Assembly: GCA_018889975.1 (NCBI GenBank)
Contig: CP076546.1
Coordinates: 3,038,001-3,102,000, forward strand
Direction of reading: 5' to 3'
Length of the DNA: 64,000 nucleotides
Origin: Bacillus sp. NP157
GTDB taxonomy: Bacteria > Pseudomonadota > Gammaproteobacteria > Xanthomonadales > Rhodanobacteraceae
Part shown: piece by piece, positions 34,147 to 42,323 of the stretch
How positions within the stretch are numbered: the stretch's first letter is position 1
Layout: the number at the start of each line of letters is the position of its first letter
Position numbers and translations under genes: made by a program
Notes under the pieces: generated by a model
What the model was told of the DNA's origin: nothing
Databases searched by the model: none
What the model saw: only the letters and a program-made list of their open reading frames with translations

Positions 34147-34872
34147 ATGTCCAGGCACGACTCTCCTCTCGATCCTATGCGACGCATTCTCATCGCAACG
34201 CTATCGCAAAGAGGTTTCCGATCGATACCCGTGCGAAAACATATGCCGGGCGCTCGGCTGCAGATGAAGCTCTTTCCATTCGGTCTTCTTGTTCGCCGCC
34301 GCGAGGAGAAGATCGATGTCATCGAGATACAGGCGGATAAGTACGATTCGAGACGATTCCAGGTAGTGCTCTACGCACAAGAAGTTCCGAGATTAATCGA
34401 GATCGAATCAGCAAAAGATGTGGACTTCTTTGAAATTGCCACGCCAGACTCACAGTACCGATTGTGCGCAACAAGGTGGGGAAGGCATTTCTTCGGCCCA
34501 GCCCGATTCAAGAAAATTCTCGACAAGCCGGGCTCAGCCACCCTTACGGCGCGTACTATCGAGTCGCTCATTCCGCAAGTCGATGACGTCCTTATCCGTA
34601 ACCGCGTCGGACCGAACATCAAAATGATCGGGCCGAAACTCGTATCGAATGAAGACAACGCATATTCGCTCAGAATGAGTAATTTTCTGAAACTAATTCA
34701 CACGGGATTCGCTGCATCGATCGCTGCGCCCATCCTTGTCATCGTGCCTTCACAGGTCGCGTCTGAGTTGGGTTACCTCAGGTCGCGGCATCTGTCAGTA
34801 ATCGACTCGCTCCTCCCCGTTTTCTATGTGGTGACGTATGCGATCGCCTTAGAAAGAAGAAGTGAAGCGTGA
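34147..34872 (+). CDS. DUF4304-like protein fused to a copy of the small membrane protein
   Basis: 241 residues. Residues about 10-170 resemble DUF4304, a family seen among immunity proteins (DPMRRILIATLSQRGF, then KIDVIEIQADKYDSRRFQVVL). The last 65 residues, from M177 (34675), are clearly homologous to the 63-residue protein at 33766: MSNFLKLIHTGFAASIAAP aligns with MSKLLRVIHAAFAGSIASL. Either this is a true fusion, or two genes lie in one open frame with an internal start at 34675. No strong ribosome-binding site precedes 34147 or 34177. DUF4304 assignment is moderate. Confidence 0.6.
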   Translation: MSRHDSPLDPMRRILIATLSQRGFRSIPVRKHMPGARLQMKLFPFGLLVRRREEKIDVIEIQADKYDSRRFQVVLYAQEVPRLIEIESAKDVDFFEIATPDSQYRLCATRWGRHFFGPARFKKILDKPGSATLTARTIESLIPQVDDVLIRNRVGPNIKMIGPKLVSNEDNAYSLRMSNFLKLIHTGFAASIAAPILVIVPSQVASELGYLRSRHLSVIDSLLPVFYVVTYAIALERRSEA

Positions 34873-34983
34873 AAGCCAAAACTTCCAGCTCTTATAGCTT
34901 GAACCTGAACTATCAGTGCTCTGCACACCGGTGAAGCACGCCCAGTCGGACTAAGCGGGCAAAGGCGACCCCGTGAGAATAGA

Positions 34984-35018
34984 ATTTTTCTGAAAAATGC
35001 GCGCCGTCGCGCGCATTT
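34984..35018. terminator. Strong hairpin, likely (bidirectional) terminator
   Basis: A perfect 10-bp stem (AAATGCGCGC 34995-35004 / GCGCGCATTT 35009-35018) with a 4-base loop. On the minus strand it is followed by a T5 run, so it fits a terminator for the gene at 35288-35686; on the plus strand it would end the immunity transcript less strongly. A second small stem (ATTTTT / AAAAAT) overlaps it. Confidence 0.55.
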
Positions 35019-35115
35019 GCGTTCGGAAACCTCACAATCAGCCCACACGCCACGACCTCGCGGCTCGCTTGATCCAAGCGCGGCACCATCGCCCCGGCAC
35101 CTAGGAAAAACAAAC

Positions 35116-35217
35116 ATGAGATGGAATGAATCAAGTTTCTTCATTCGTCTGCTGAATGGCATCATTGACGCAGTCCTCGACGGCTTGATCCGCTGCGCCA
35201 CCACTCTCTTCGATTGA
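35116..35217 (+). CDS. Possible 33-residue peptide
   Basis: ATG with AGGA about ten bases upstream encodes MRWNESSFFIRLLNGIID and a further 15 residues ending CATTLFD. The middle is an amphipathic or weakly hydrophobic helix (IIDAVLDGLIRCATTLF), a pattern seen in small membrane-active peptides. There is no homologue in memory, and the length makes chance possible. Confidence 0.3.
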   Translation: MRWNESSFFIRLLNGIIDAVLDGLIRCATTLFD

Positions 35218-35287
35218 CCGCGTCCCGCGCGAACCATTGTCGCGCGGCATCGTCATCTTGGTTGATTCTCATCACCCGACGAGTCTT

Positions 35288-35686
35288 TTAGAAGATCCTC
35301 CACCATTGCTTCGGCTGCTCCGCCTCAGGAAAGCTGCCAGGTGGCCAATACCTACCGGACATCAAGTCGTAGGCCGCAAGTCCATGTCGATGGGCGACGT
35401 CACGGATGACGGTCCATAGCTCATCGCCCCATTCGACCTTCACGAAAAAGAACACCATTCCCCTGCCCCGCTGCACTTCGTCGACCCATGGCGTAGCGTC
35501 GTTGAAGTAATAGCGATCAAAGCCAGGATCAGGATAGACCTGCATGATCTCGTCATAGAAGGCGTCCAGAGCGGGGTGATCGCGGATGCAGAGATCTTCG
35601 TCATCACACAGCGCATCGATGCGCACGTCAGCTTGCTTTTGCGTCAACGGGCTATGGGGATACCAAACGGCTGCCTGAAACTCCAT
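35288..35686 (-). CDS. Hypothetical cytoplasmic protein, possible orphan immunity protein
   Basis: 132 residues, acidic and aromatic-rich, with no signal peptide or membrane segment. The segment WTVIRDVAHRHGLAAYDLMSG is a pattern seen in small single-domain proteins near toxin loci, but the family is not named with confidence. It sits at the right edge of the RHS island, opposite in strand to the RHS gene, with the hairpin at 34995 downstream. Function unknown; immunity to an RHS tip is a guess from position. Confidence 0.6.
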   Translation of the reverse strand: MEFQAAVWYPHSPLTQKQADVRIDALCDDEDLCIRDHPALDAFYDEIMQVYPDPGFDRYYFNDATPWVDEVQRGRGMVFFFVKVEWGDELWTVIRDVAHRHGLAAYDLMSGRYWPPGSFPEAEQPKQWWRIF

Positions 35687-35823
35687 GCGCTACCTTCGTC
35701 CTCTGAATGGGCGGACGATTCTGACGTAAGGTCGGTGTGATTCGGCGACAGCGCGCCTCTTTTCCGAAATGTTCTATGTGCAGATTTCGAACCGGCGTCA
35801 GGGGGATTCGCGGCTGGGTGCGG

Positions 35824-35845
35824 TCGCGCGCAGGCGCGCTCCTAC
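35824..35845 (-). repeat. REP-like palindrome, copy 6
   Basis: The inverted unit ends GCTCCTAC; its TAG (read on the minus strand at 35844-35842) is the stop codon of the terminal glycosyltransferase gene of the polysaccharide operon. Confidence 0.85.
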
Positions 35846-36948
35846 AGGGGGTGGTGGGTTAACGCTTCGTAGTGGCTGAGGAACGCGGTGGCGGTGGCGT
35901 CGGCGTCTTCGCGCATGGCGCGGCGTTGTGCTTCGGTGGCGAGGCGGAGGCGTAGCGCTTCGTCATGCGCGACCGTGGCGATGGCCAGGGCGAGGCCTTC
36001 GGCATCACCTGGGGCTGCCGTCAGGGCGGCAGTGCCTTCCCACTCCACGAAATGGCCTACGGCCGTGCCGACCGAAGGCACGCCGAGGACGGCGGCTTCG
36101 AGCAACACCAGCGGCCCTGCCTCGTGCCGCGAGGACATGACGAGCAGGTCGGCATCCAGCAGCAGCGGGCGCAACGCTGCTTGCGTGCGAAAGCCGAGGA
36201 ACGCCACCCGGTCGGCGATGCCGAGTTCGCGCGCGAGGTCGTGCACGCGGCCGCCCAGCGTATCGACGCCGATCATCTGCATGGTGAACGGCACGCCCCG
36301 CTGGGCGAGGATCGCCAGTGCATGCAGCAGGGTTGCCTGGTCCTTGACCAGGTTGAGGCTGGCGACGTGGAGCAGGCGCAGCGGTGCAGCGGCGCGCGGC
36401 CGCGGTGTCGCAAGCGGCCAACGCGAGACGTCCACGCCAAGGGGAATCCGCCCGGCGCTGACGCCAAGGCCACGCAACGAGGCAAGGATCGGTTCGCTCG
36501 CCGCCGTCACCAACGCAGCGCGCCGCAGCACCACCGATTCACTGATCCGGCTACGCAAACGCCGCCGCCCGCCGTAGCCGATGTCGTCGAGCGCCACCAG
36601 CTCGCCACCCGCGATATGCACCGCGTAAGGCACGCGAAGCAGCACGGACGACATCGCGGCCACCTGCCCGCAAGCGCCGGAGAACAGGGCCTGCAGCACG
36701 TCGAAACGCGCGAGCCGGTGCTCGCGGCGTATCGCCATCACCGAGCGCCACCGCGTCCATCCCTCACCGATGTTATGGACCTGCGCACCACGGAGCTCCC
36801 ACCGCGCGGGCCGCGGCTCCTGGTGGAACACGAACACATGCACCTCGTGCAGCCGCGCGAGCCGTTCGACCAGCGCAAGGAACGCCGGTATCACCCGCTC
36901 CTCGCCGCCACGGTCGACGCCGCCGGGAAGCACGATGCCTATCTTCAT
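35842..36948 (-). CDS. Glycosyltransferase family 4 protein (last gene of the polysaccharide operon)
   Basis: 368 residues of GT-B fold. The N-domain opens MKIGIVLPGGVDRGGEERV; the C-domain has LLHVASLNLVKDQATLLHAL and the GT4 nucleotide-sugar signature region SSRHEAGPLVLLEAAVLGVPSVG with its ExxxxxxxE glutamates. It adds a sugar to a lipid-linked repeat unit at the cytoplasmic face. The ATG at 36948 overlaps the upstream glycosyltransferase stop as ATGA; the frame extending to 38352 is a shadow. Stop codon supplied by a REP unit. Sugar specificity unknown. Confidence 0.9.
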   Translation of the reverse strand: MKIGIVLPGGVDRGGEERVIPAFLALVERLARLHEVHVFVFHQEPRPARWELRGAQVHNIGEGWTRWRSVMAIRREHRLARFDVLQALFSGACGQVAAMSSVLLRVPYAVHIAGGELVALDDIGYGGRRRLRSRISESVVLRRAALVTAASEPILASLRGLGVSAGRIPLGVDVSRWPLATPRPRAAAPLRLLHVASLNLVKDQATLLHALAILAQRGVPFTMQMIGVDTLGGRVHDLARELGIADRVAFLGFRTQAALRPLLLDADLLVMSSRHEAGPLVLLEAAVLGVPSVGTAVGHFVEWEGTAALTAAPGDAEGLALAIATVAHDEALRLRLATEAQRRAMREDADATATAFLSHYEALTHHPL

Positions 36949-38069
36949 GCGCGCAGCCGTCGCGCATCGACCAGCGATGCATACGCCGAGGCCCAACGCC
37001 GACCGAGCGCCAGGAACGAGAGGTGGGCGCGGAAGTGCTCGCTGACCAGTTGCCGCGGCACCAGCTGGGTCGCCGCGCCTATCAAGGCCTGTCCGCAACG
37101 CACCGCGTCCCCGGGCGGAAACAGCTTCCCGACCGACCCGTTGCCGGTGAGTTCGCGGAACGACGGGATGTCGCTTACCACCGGTGTCGCGCCACACGCC
37201 ATCGCTTCGAGCAGGGCGAAACCGCAGCTCTCCGCGTGGCTGCCACTGATGTAGATGTCGGCGGCGCGCATCAGTGTTTCCACTTCCGCGTGGGCCAGCC
37301 GCCCGAGCAAGGTCACCCGGCTGGCGAGGCGCTCGTCGCCTTCGATCCGCGCACGCACGGCATCGCCCAGCGGCGCATTCCCATACGCCATGTACAGGCG
37401 AGCGCCGGGCGACACCGCGGCCAGGCGCGCGAAACCATCGAGCACCGTCAGCGGATCCTTGTTTTCGTTCAGATGCCCGACCCAGGCGATGGCGGGTGCA
37501 CCAACGACCTTCGCCATCACCCGCGCGGCGTCGCGACTCCCCGGCGTAAAGCGGCTGCTCGATTCGGGAATGGCGAATACGCGCGTGCCCGGCGGCAACA
37601 GTCCGCCCGCGCGAAAACGCAGGGCCAGCGGCGCGGCGGTAAACGCGACGGCATCCACGCTGCGCAGCCAGCGCCGCCAGGCCGGACGCCGCCACCACGC
37701 GGGAACACGATCGGCATGGTCCTGCAGGAGGATCGGCAACAACGGCAGCTCCTGCGCGATCGCATGGGCCTCCTCCGCGCACGCCATGCTGTGGATATGC
37801 AGCACGTCGGGGACCTGCCCGCGCAACAGATGGGCGACATGGCGGCCCCGCGCGCGCGGCGATGCATACGCACGCAGGTCGACGAAGCGGTAGTCGATGC
37901 CCTGGCGAACGAAACGGGCATCGTGGTCGGCCGCCTGCAACACGGAGACCCACACCCCACCCGCCGCGACCGCCTCGGGGATATCCGCCAGCGACGGCCA
38001 GTGCTCGAACAGGGCCTCCGCTGGCATGCCTGCGGGTGCCGGATGCAGGTTGAGCTGGACGACGCGCAT
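36945..38069 (-). CDS. Glycosyltransferase family 4 protein
   Basis: 374 residues, GT-B fold. The start is MRVVQLNLHPAPAGMPAE. The donor-binding half has WVGHLNENKDPLTVLDGFARL and SGSHAESCGFALLEAMACGATPV with the EX7E-type glutamates (quoted around their positions). It likely adds one residue of the repeat unit on undecaprenyl diphosphate. It lies 12 bases after the radical SAM gene and is coupled to the next glycosyltransferase. Acceptor and donor unknown. Confidence 0.9.
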   Translation of the reverse strand: MRVVQLNLHPAPAGMPAEALFEHWPSLADIPEAVAAGGVWVSVLQAADHDARFVRQGIDYRFVDLRAYASPRARGRHVAHLLRGQVPDVLHIHSMACAEEAHAIAQELPLLPILLQDHADRVPAWWRRPAWRRWLRSVDAVAFTAAPLALRFRAGGLLPPGTRVFAIPESSSRFTPGSRDAARVMAKVVGAPAIAWVGHLNENKDPLTVLDGFARLAAVSPGARLYMAYGNAPLGDAVRARIEGDERLASRVTLLGRLAHAEVETLMRAADIYISGSHAESCGFALLEAMACGATPVVSDIPSFRELTGNGSVGKLFPPGDAVRCGQALIGAATQLVPRQLVSEHFRAHLSFLALGRRWASAYASLVDARRLRA

Positions 38070-38081
38070 GGGCGGCGGCGC

Positions 38082-39587
38082 CTAGATGCCGGACACCTGG
38101 GGCAGCCGCAGCTTCACCAGTCGGTTGGCCAGGTTCAGCTCCCACGGCTTGTCGTACTGGCGGCGCTGGTAGCGCCACGACGCCATCGCGCTGAGGCCGC
38201 GCTTCGCCCACGAGGGCGAACGCAGGTCCTGCACCGTGGGGAACCGGCACCGCAGCACGGTGACGAAATCCTGGATGCGCCGGCGCAGGTCGTCGGTCAG
38301 CCACGGCGCATCCGCGTGGCATGCGTAGTCGACCCAGCGCTTCTCGGTCCATTCCTCGGGCGAGGCCGGGAACACCATCGGTTCGCCGTGCAGGTCGAGC
38401 AGGGGCATCGACGCGCGCTTGCCGCGATCCTTCTCATGCTTGCTGCTCTCCGGCAGCGGCGTGTAGACGTAGACGATGATCTCCGAGGCCGGGTTGATCC
38501 GCTTCAGCTCGCGGATGAACTCGAAGGTGTGCTCGGTCTCTTCCTCGGTGTTTTCCGGGGGCGCGACCATGAAGGACAGTTCGGGGATCACCCCGTGGCG
38601 CCGGCACAACTCGGCCACTTCCAGCGTCTGGTCGGGCCGCGTGCCCTTGCGGATCTCCTTCAGCATCGCGCCGCTGGGTGACTCGGCGCCGATATAGGCC
38701 ATCCGCAGCCGGCTCTTGCGGACCAGCTTCCAGCTGCTCTCCGAAAGCTTCAGCAAGGCGTCGCTGCGGGCGTAGCACCACCAGGGCAGCTCGTGCTTCG
38801 CCATCACTTCCAGCAAGGGGATCATGTCCTCTTCGCGATCGAAGAAGTTGTGGTCGAAGTACTGGATGGAGTCCGCGCCCAGCTGGTGCTTGAGGTAGGA
38901 CAGGTCGCGGTCGAGTCGCGCGGCGGCGGGCAACTGGGTCATCCCGCCGAACATCGCCGCCACCCCGCAGAAGGTGCAACGGAAGCGGCAGCCGATCGCG
39001 GCCTGGTGCGCGGCGGTGCGCTGGCCAAGGAAGGTACGCGCGAGGTAACGACGCGGATCGCCGAGCTTCTCGTACGGCAGGACGATGCCCGGGTCACCGA
39101 GGGCGAAATGCCGGTTGGGATTGTGCACGGCGTGGCCGTTCGCGTCGCGCCAGGACAGCCCGGCGATCCGCGAGACATCGCGATCGGGGCGCTCGAGTGC
39201 CGCGATCAGGTCGGGCAGCGTCTCCTCGCCCTGCCCGCGCACGGCGTAGTCGACGTACGGCGCGGCCAGCGTGGTATCGGTGTAAAGCGTGGGGAAATAG
39301 CCGCCCCAGATGATCGGCAGCGAAGGATGGTGCTCGCGGATCGCCTTCGACACGGCGATCGATGGCGCCATCTGCGGGCCACCCATGACGCTGATGCCGA
39401 CCGCGTCGACCGGCTTCGTGGCGATCGCCCGCAGCGTGGCGTCGACGATGTCGCGATCCATGTTGCCGTCGACGATCGTGCTCTCGCCGCGCCGGTCCAG
39501 CGCCGCGGACAGGTTGAGCAGCGCAAGCGGAAAGCGTGCGCTTTGTCGCGAGGTGATCGTCGGGTTGACCAGCAAGGTGTGCGACAT
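38082..39587 (-). CDS. B12-binding-type radical SAM enzyme in the polysaccharide operon
   Basis: 501 residues. A B12-binding Rossmann domain (about 1-130: PLALLNLSAALDRRGE, GISVMGGPQMAPS, IIWGGYFPTLYTD, VRGQGEETL) precedes a radical SAM core with cluster ligands C200, C204 and C207 (GCRFRCTFC) and a late GAESPSGAMLKEIRKG. It belongs to the same broad class as the enzyme at 26283 but is not a close copy. Radical SAM enzymes are unusual in O-antigen/capsule operons; C-methylation or another C-H modification of a sugar or lipid is possible. It neighbours a methyltransferase gene. Confidence 0.85.
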   Translation of the reverse strand: MSHTLLVNPTITSRQSARFPLALLNLSAALDRRGESTIVDGNMDRDIVDATLRAIATKPVDAVGISVMGGPQMAPSIAVSKAIREHHPSLPIIWGGYFPTLYTDTTLAAPYVDYAVRGQGEETLPDLIAALERPDRDVSRIAGLSWRDANGHAVHNPNRHFALGDPGIVLPYEKLGDPRRYLARTFLGQRTAAHQAAIGCRFRCTFCGVAAMFGGMTQLPAAARLDRDLSYLKHQLGADSIQYFDHNFFDREEDMIPLLEVMAKHELPWWCYARSDALLKLSESSWKLVRKSRLRMAYIGAESPSGAMLKEIRKGTRPDQTLEVAELCRRHGVIPELSFMVAPPENTEEETEHTFEFIRELKRINPASEIIVYVYTPLPESSKHEKDRGKRASMPLLDLHGEPMVFPASPEEWTEKRWVDYACHADAPWLTDDLRRRIQDFVTVLRCRFPTVQDLRSPSWAKRGLSAMASWRYQRRQYDKPWELNLANRLVKLRLPQVSGI

Positions 39588-39611
39588 GGCGGATTCGTCT
39601 GGCTCGTGGCG

Positions 39612-40313
39612 TCAGGTAGCGTGGCGGGTGAGGCGAAACACCAGCGCCACGGGAACATCGAGGGCAACGCGGTCGAAACGCGCGCCCGACGGGATGTCGG
39701 CGGGATCAAGCATCGGCTCGGCGACGTGGTCGATGCGCAGCCCGGCCGCGGCACAGGCGTCGTGCCACGCGCTGTAGTGATGGATGGCGTGGCGCACGGC
39801 GTAGCGCTCGTCGCCCACGCGGAAATCGCGTTGCCAGCCGAGTGCCGCGCCGATCGGATGGAAGTCGCTGACCAGTACCGTGGCGCCTGGCCGGGCGATC
39901 CGGGCCAGCTCGCGCAGCACGGCGGCAAGGTCGGGGACGTGGCCCACGGCGAGGCCGCAGAGCACGACGTCGGCGCTGGCATCCGGCACGGGCAACGTGC
40001 GCAGGTCGCCCTGGGCGAGCGCGATCCGCGCGCTTGCCGGGGTGTCGGCGAAGACGCCGGCGGCGCGGGCCAGCATCGGTGCCGACAGGTCCACGCCGAC
40101 TAGCGTCGTGGCGCCGCGCGCCAGGGCATGACGCAGGTAGCGGCCACTGCCGCAGCCCGCGTCGACCACGCTGCGTCCGGCGAGCGAGGCGGGAAGCTGG
40201 CCGAGCATCGCCCGCTCCTCCGCGTGCATCAGCGGGTTGTGCGCGTGCGCGGGATACGAGGCAGCCCACAAGGCATACGCCGGTGCGGGATCGAGCACGG
40301 GTGCGCCGCCCAT
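39612..40313 (-). CDS. Class I SAM-dependent methyltransferase
   Basis: 233 residues. Motif I is VVDAGCGSGRYL, followed by VGVDLSAPMLARA (motif II acid), QGDLRTLPVPDASADVVLCG and LRELARIARPGATVLVSDF (all UbiE/Methyltransf_11 features). It probably methylates a small molecule or glycan. The ATG at 40313 is 2 bases past the amidohydrolase stop. Substrate unknown; linkage to the radical SAM enzyme and amidohydrolase suggests one modification branch. Confidence 0.85.
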   Translation of the reverse strand: MGGAPVLDPAPAYALWAASYPAHAHNPLMHAEERAMLGQLPASLAGRSVVDAGCGSGRYLRHALARGATTLVGVDLSAPMLARAAGVFADTPASARIALAQGDLRTLPVPDASADVVLCGLAVGHVPDLAAVLRELARIARPGATVLVSDFHPIGAALGWQRDFRVGDERYAVRHAIHHYSAWHDACAAAGLRIDHVAEPMLDPADIPSGARFDRVALDVPVALVFRLTRHAT

Positions 40314-40314
40314 G

Positions 40315-41490
40315 TCAGTGCACCCGCTCGAAGCCGGGCTCGAGCGCCATCAGCGCATCGTCGGCGAGACGCGCATCGACCAGCTTCGGCCGACCGTCGA
40401 GCATGACCGCCACGGCGTCGACGCCCGCCGCTTCGAACCAGTCGGCGAAGTCCGGATCGGCCACGCACGGCATCCCGCCGCGCACCACCGCGCGCAGGTC
40501 GGCACGGCGCAGCCCGTCGAGGGCGCTCGTGGGTTCGCCACCGCGATCGGTCACGACGATGAAGTCGGCTTGCGCACCGACGGCCAGTGCGCCGTGTCCA
40601 TGCAGCCGAAGGATGCGTGCCGCGTCGCACGTCGCCAGGCCTAGCAGGGTTGCCGCCGGCAGCACATCGCGCACCGCATGCATCTCGTCGAGCAGGTCCC
40701 GTGCGCCGGAAAGCCGCGAATCGCTGCCGAGTGCAAGGCACCCCGCCGCGGCCAGTCGCCGTGGATCGAGCGTGACGCCGAGCAGGCTGCGGTTACTCAC
40801 CGGACACCAGACCACGGCGGCGCCACGCGCCACCACGCGATCCATGTCCGCGCCGCTGAGGCCGACGCCATGCACCAGCACGCTGTTCGAGGCGAGGCAA
40901 CCGAGGTTGTCGAGGGATTGCAGCTCACCACGGGCCACCTCGTCGCTGCCTTCGGCCAGGTGGATCAGCCACGGGCGATCCGCTGGCGTCGCCGAGAAAC
41001 TCTCGCGCACCGGCGGACCAAAGGCGGGGCCGGCCAGGGCGTAGCTCCAGCCATGCCCGCGCAGCAGGCCGATGGGGAAGTCGGCGGCGTCCAGCGCGGC
41101 GTGCCAGGGATCGTGGTGCGCCACGACGGTCGTGCCGGCGAGCAGGTTCTTCAACGCACCATGACGCAGGCGCAGCGCCTTGGGCAAGGCGATGGCGGCT
41201 TTCACGGCAGGCTCGTCGAAGTGCGCCTGGAAGGCGTCGATCCACGCGTAGCTGTTCGGAAAGGGCGCGCCCTCGCGCAATGGCGGCACGCAGTTCACCT
41301 GGAGGTGTTCGTGTGCATTGACCAGCCCGGGGAGCACGAAGTGGTCGCGCAGGTCGACATCGAACGCACGTTCCGCCACCCCTGCCGAAAAGCGCGTGCC
41401 GGCCACGCCGGGAAGCACGGGCGCATCGCCCGCGGCCGTCACGGCGCGGGCGCCACGCAGACGCACGGCATGGGCGGCGCGGGCGTTCAA
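40315..41490 (-). CDS. Amidohydrolase-family protein (cytosine deaminase/chlorohydrolase-like)
   Basis: 391 residues with the metal-dependent hydrolase layout: a beta sandwich, then LPGLVNAHEHLQVN (HxH metal pair), a second histidine in VVAHHDPWH, IHLAEG, a further histidine in VLVHGVGL, and the catalytic Asp in LALGSDSRLSG. All expected metal ligands look present, so it is probably active. It removes an amine, halide or acyl group, or opens a ring; the substrate is unknown. Such enzymes are not standard in polysaccharide operons. Its start overlaps the upstream methyltransferase stop (41487-41490). Confidence 0.82.
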   Translation of the reverse strand: MNARAAHAVRLRGARAVTAAGDAPVLPGVAGTRFSAGVAERAFDVDLRDHFVLPGLVNAHEHLQVNCVPPLREGAPFPNSYAWIDAFQAHFDEPAVKAAIALPKALRLRHGALKNLLAGTTVVAHHDPWHAALDAADFPIGLLRGHGWSYALAGPAFGPPVRESFSATPADRPWLIHLAEGSDEVARGELQSLDNLGCLASNSVLVHGVGLSGADMDRVVARGAAVVWCPVSNRSLLGVTLDPRRLAAAGCLALGSDSRLSGARDLLDEMHAVRDVLPAATLLGLATCDAARILRLHGHGALAVGAQADFIVVTDRGGEPTSALDGLRRADLRAVVRGGMPCVADPDFADWFEAAGVDAVAVMLDGRPKLVDARLADDALMALEPGFERVH

Positions 41491-42323
41491 CGCCGATGCA
41501 TCACGATCAGGAAGTGGTCGCCCATGTCGCGCAACAGCGGCAGGCCACCGAGGCGGTCGTCGAGCTTGCCCAGCCGCTCGTAGAAGGCCGGGCGCCGACG
41601 CACCCGCTCGACCATGTACGGCGGCGGCAGGAACAGGCTGAGCGCGCTATAGCGACTCAGCGCGAAATCCTTCGCGAACGCCGCATAGAACTCGCGCGGC
41701 ATGTAGTAGTAGGTCCAGATGGTGTGGCGGTTCATGCCCACGGGCGTGACGCCACGCGCGCCGCGCACGGCGGCGCGGCGGAAGCGGCCGCGCACGGCGT
41801 AGTGGCCGACTTCCCACGGGCAGATCCGGCCCATCACCGAGAAGACCAGGGTGCCGCCGGGGCGCAGCAATCTCGCGCACTGTCCGGCCACGGCGGCGAG
41901 GTCGGGCGCGCAGTTGAGTGGACCGAAGTTCGAATAGATCCCGTCGAACTCGCCCTCGATGCGTTCCAGCTCCTGCACGCCCACGTGGACGGCCTCGAGG
42001 CGGTCGGCCACGCCGGCCTCCTGCGCCCGCTGGCGGGCCCGCTCCACCATCCGCGGCGACCAGTCGCTGGCGGTCACCCGGAAGCGGCTGCGGGCGAATT
42101 CCACCGCATCGATGCCCGTGCCGCAGCCCAGGTCGAGCAGGCGCGAACCGGCCGGCAATTCCTCGCGCACGGTGGACCACAGGGTCTGGCGCATGCGCTG
42201 GATCAGTTCGTTGTTGCCGCGCGGGCCGTCGTAGTCGGCGGCCACGCTGTCGAAGGCTTCCTGCGTCTCGCGCAGGCGGGTATCAAGCGGCGTCGGCGTC
42301 GCCAGTTCGTGCCGTAGGTTCAT
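41487..42323 (-). CDS. Class I SAM-dependent methyltransferase
   Basis: 278 residues. The SAM-binding motif is RLLDLGCGTGIDAVEFA, with TASDWSPRMVERARQ and LNCAPDLAAVAGQCARLLRPGG. The C-terminal third (RHTIWTYYYMPREF, LPPPYMVERVRRRP) is an extra lid. The ATG at 42323 has GGAG six bases upstream; an ATG at 42338 has none. It overlaps the chain-length gene by 41 bases. Probably an O- or N-methyltransferase for a sugar or a lipid; substrate unknown. Confidence 0.82.
   Translation of the reverse strand: MNLRHELATPTPLDTRLRETQEAFDSVAADYDGPRGNNELIQRMRQTLWSTVREELPAGSRLLDLGCGTGIDAVEFARSRFRVTASDWSPRMVERARQRAQEAGVADRLEAVHVGVQELERIEGEFDGIYSNFGPLNCAPDLAAVAGQCARLLRPGGTLVFSVMGRICPWEVGHYAVRGRFRRAAVRGARGVTPVGMNRHTIWTYYYMPREFYAAFAKDFALSRYSALSLFLPPPYMVERVRRRPAFYERLGKLDDRLGGLPLLRDMGDHFLIVMHRR

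Larger units (their letters stand above)
34873..35287. other. 415-base gap downstream of the immunity candidates
   Basis: It contains a strong hairpin (34995-35018) and a 33-codon frame at 35116-35217. The rest is A/T-richer DNA in which no further gene is supported. A downstream remnant of an older RHS tip cannot be excluded. Confidence 0.5.
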
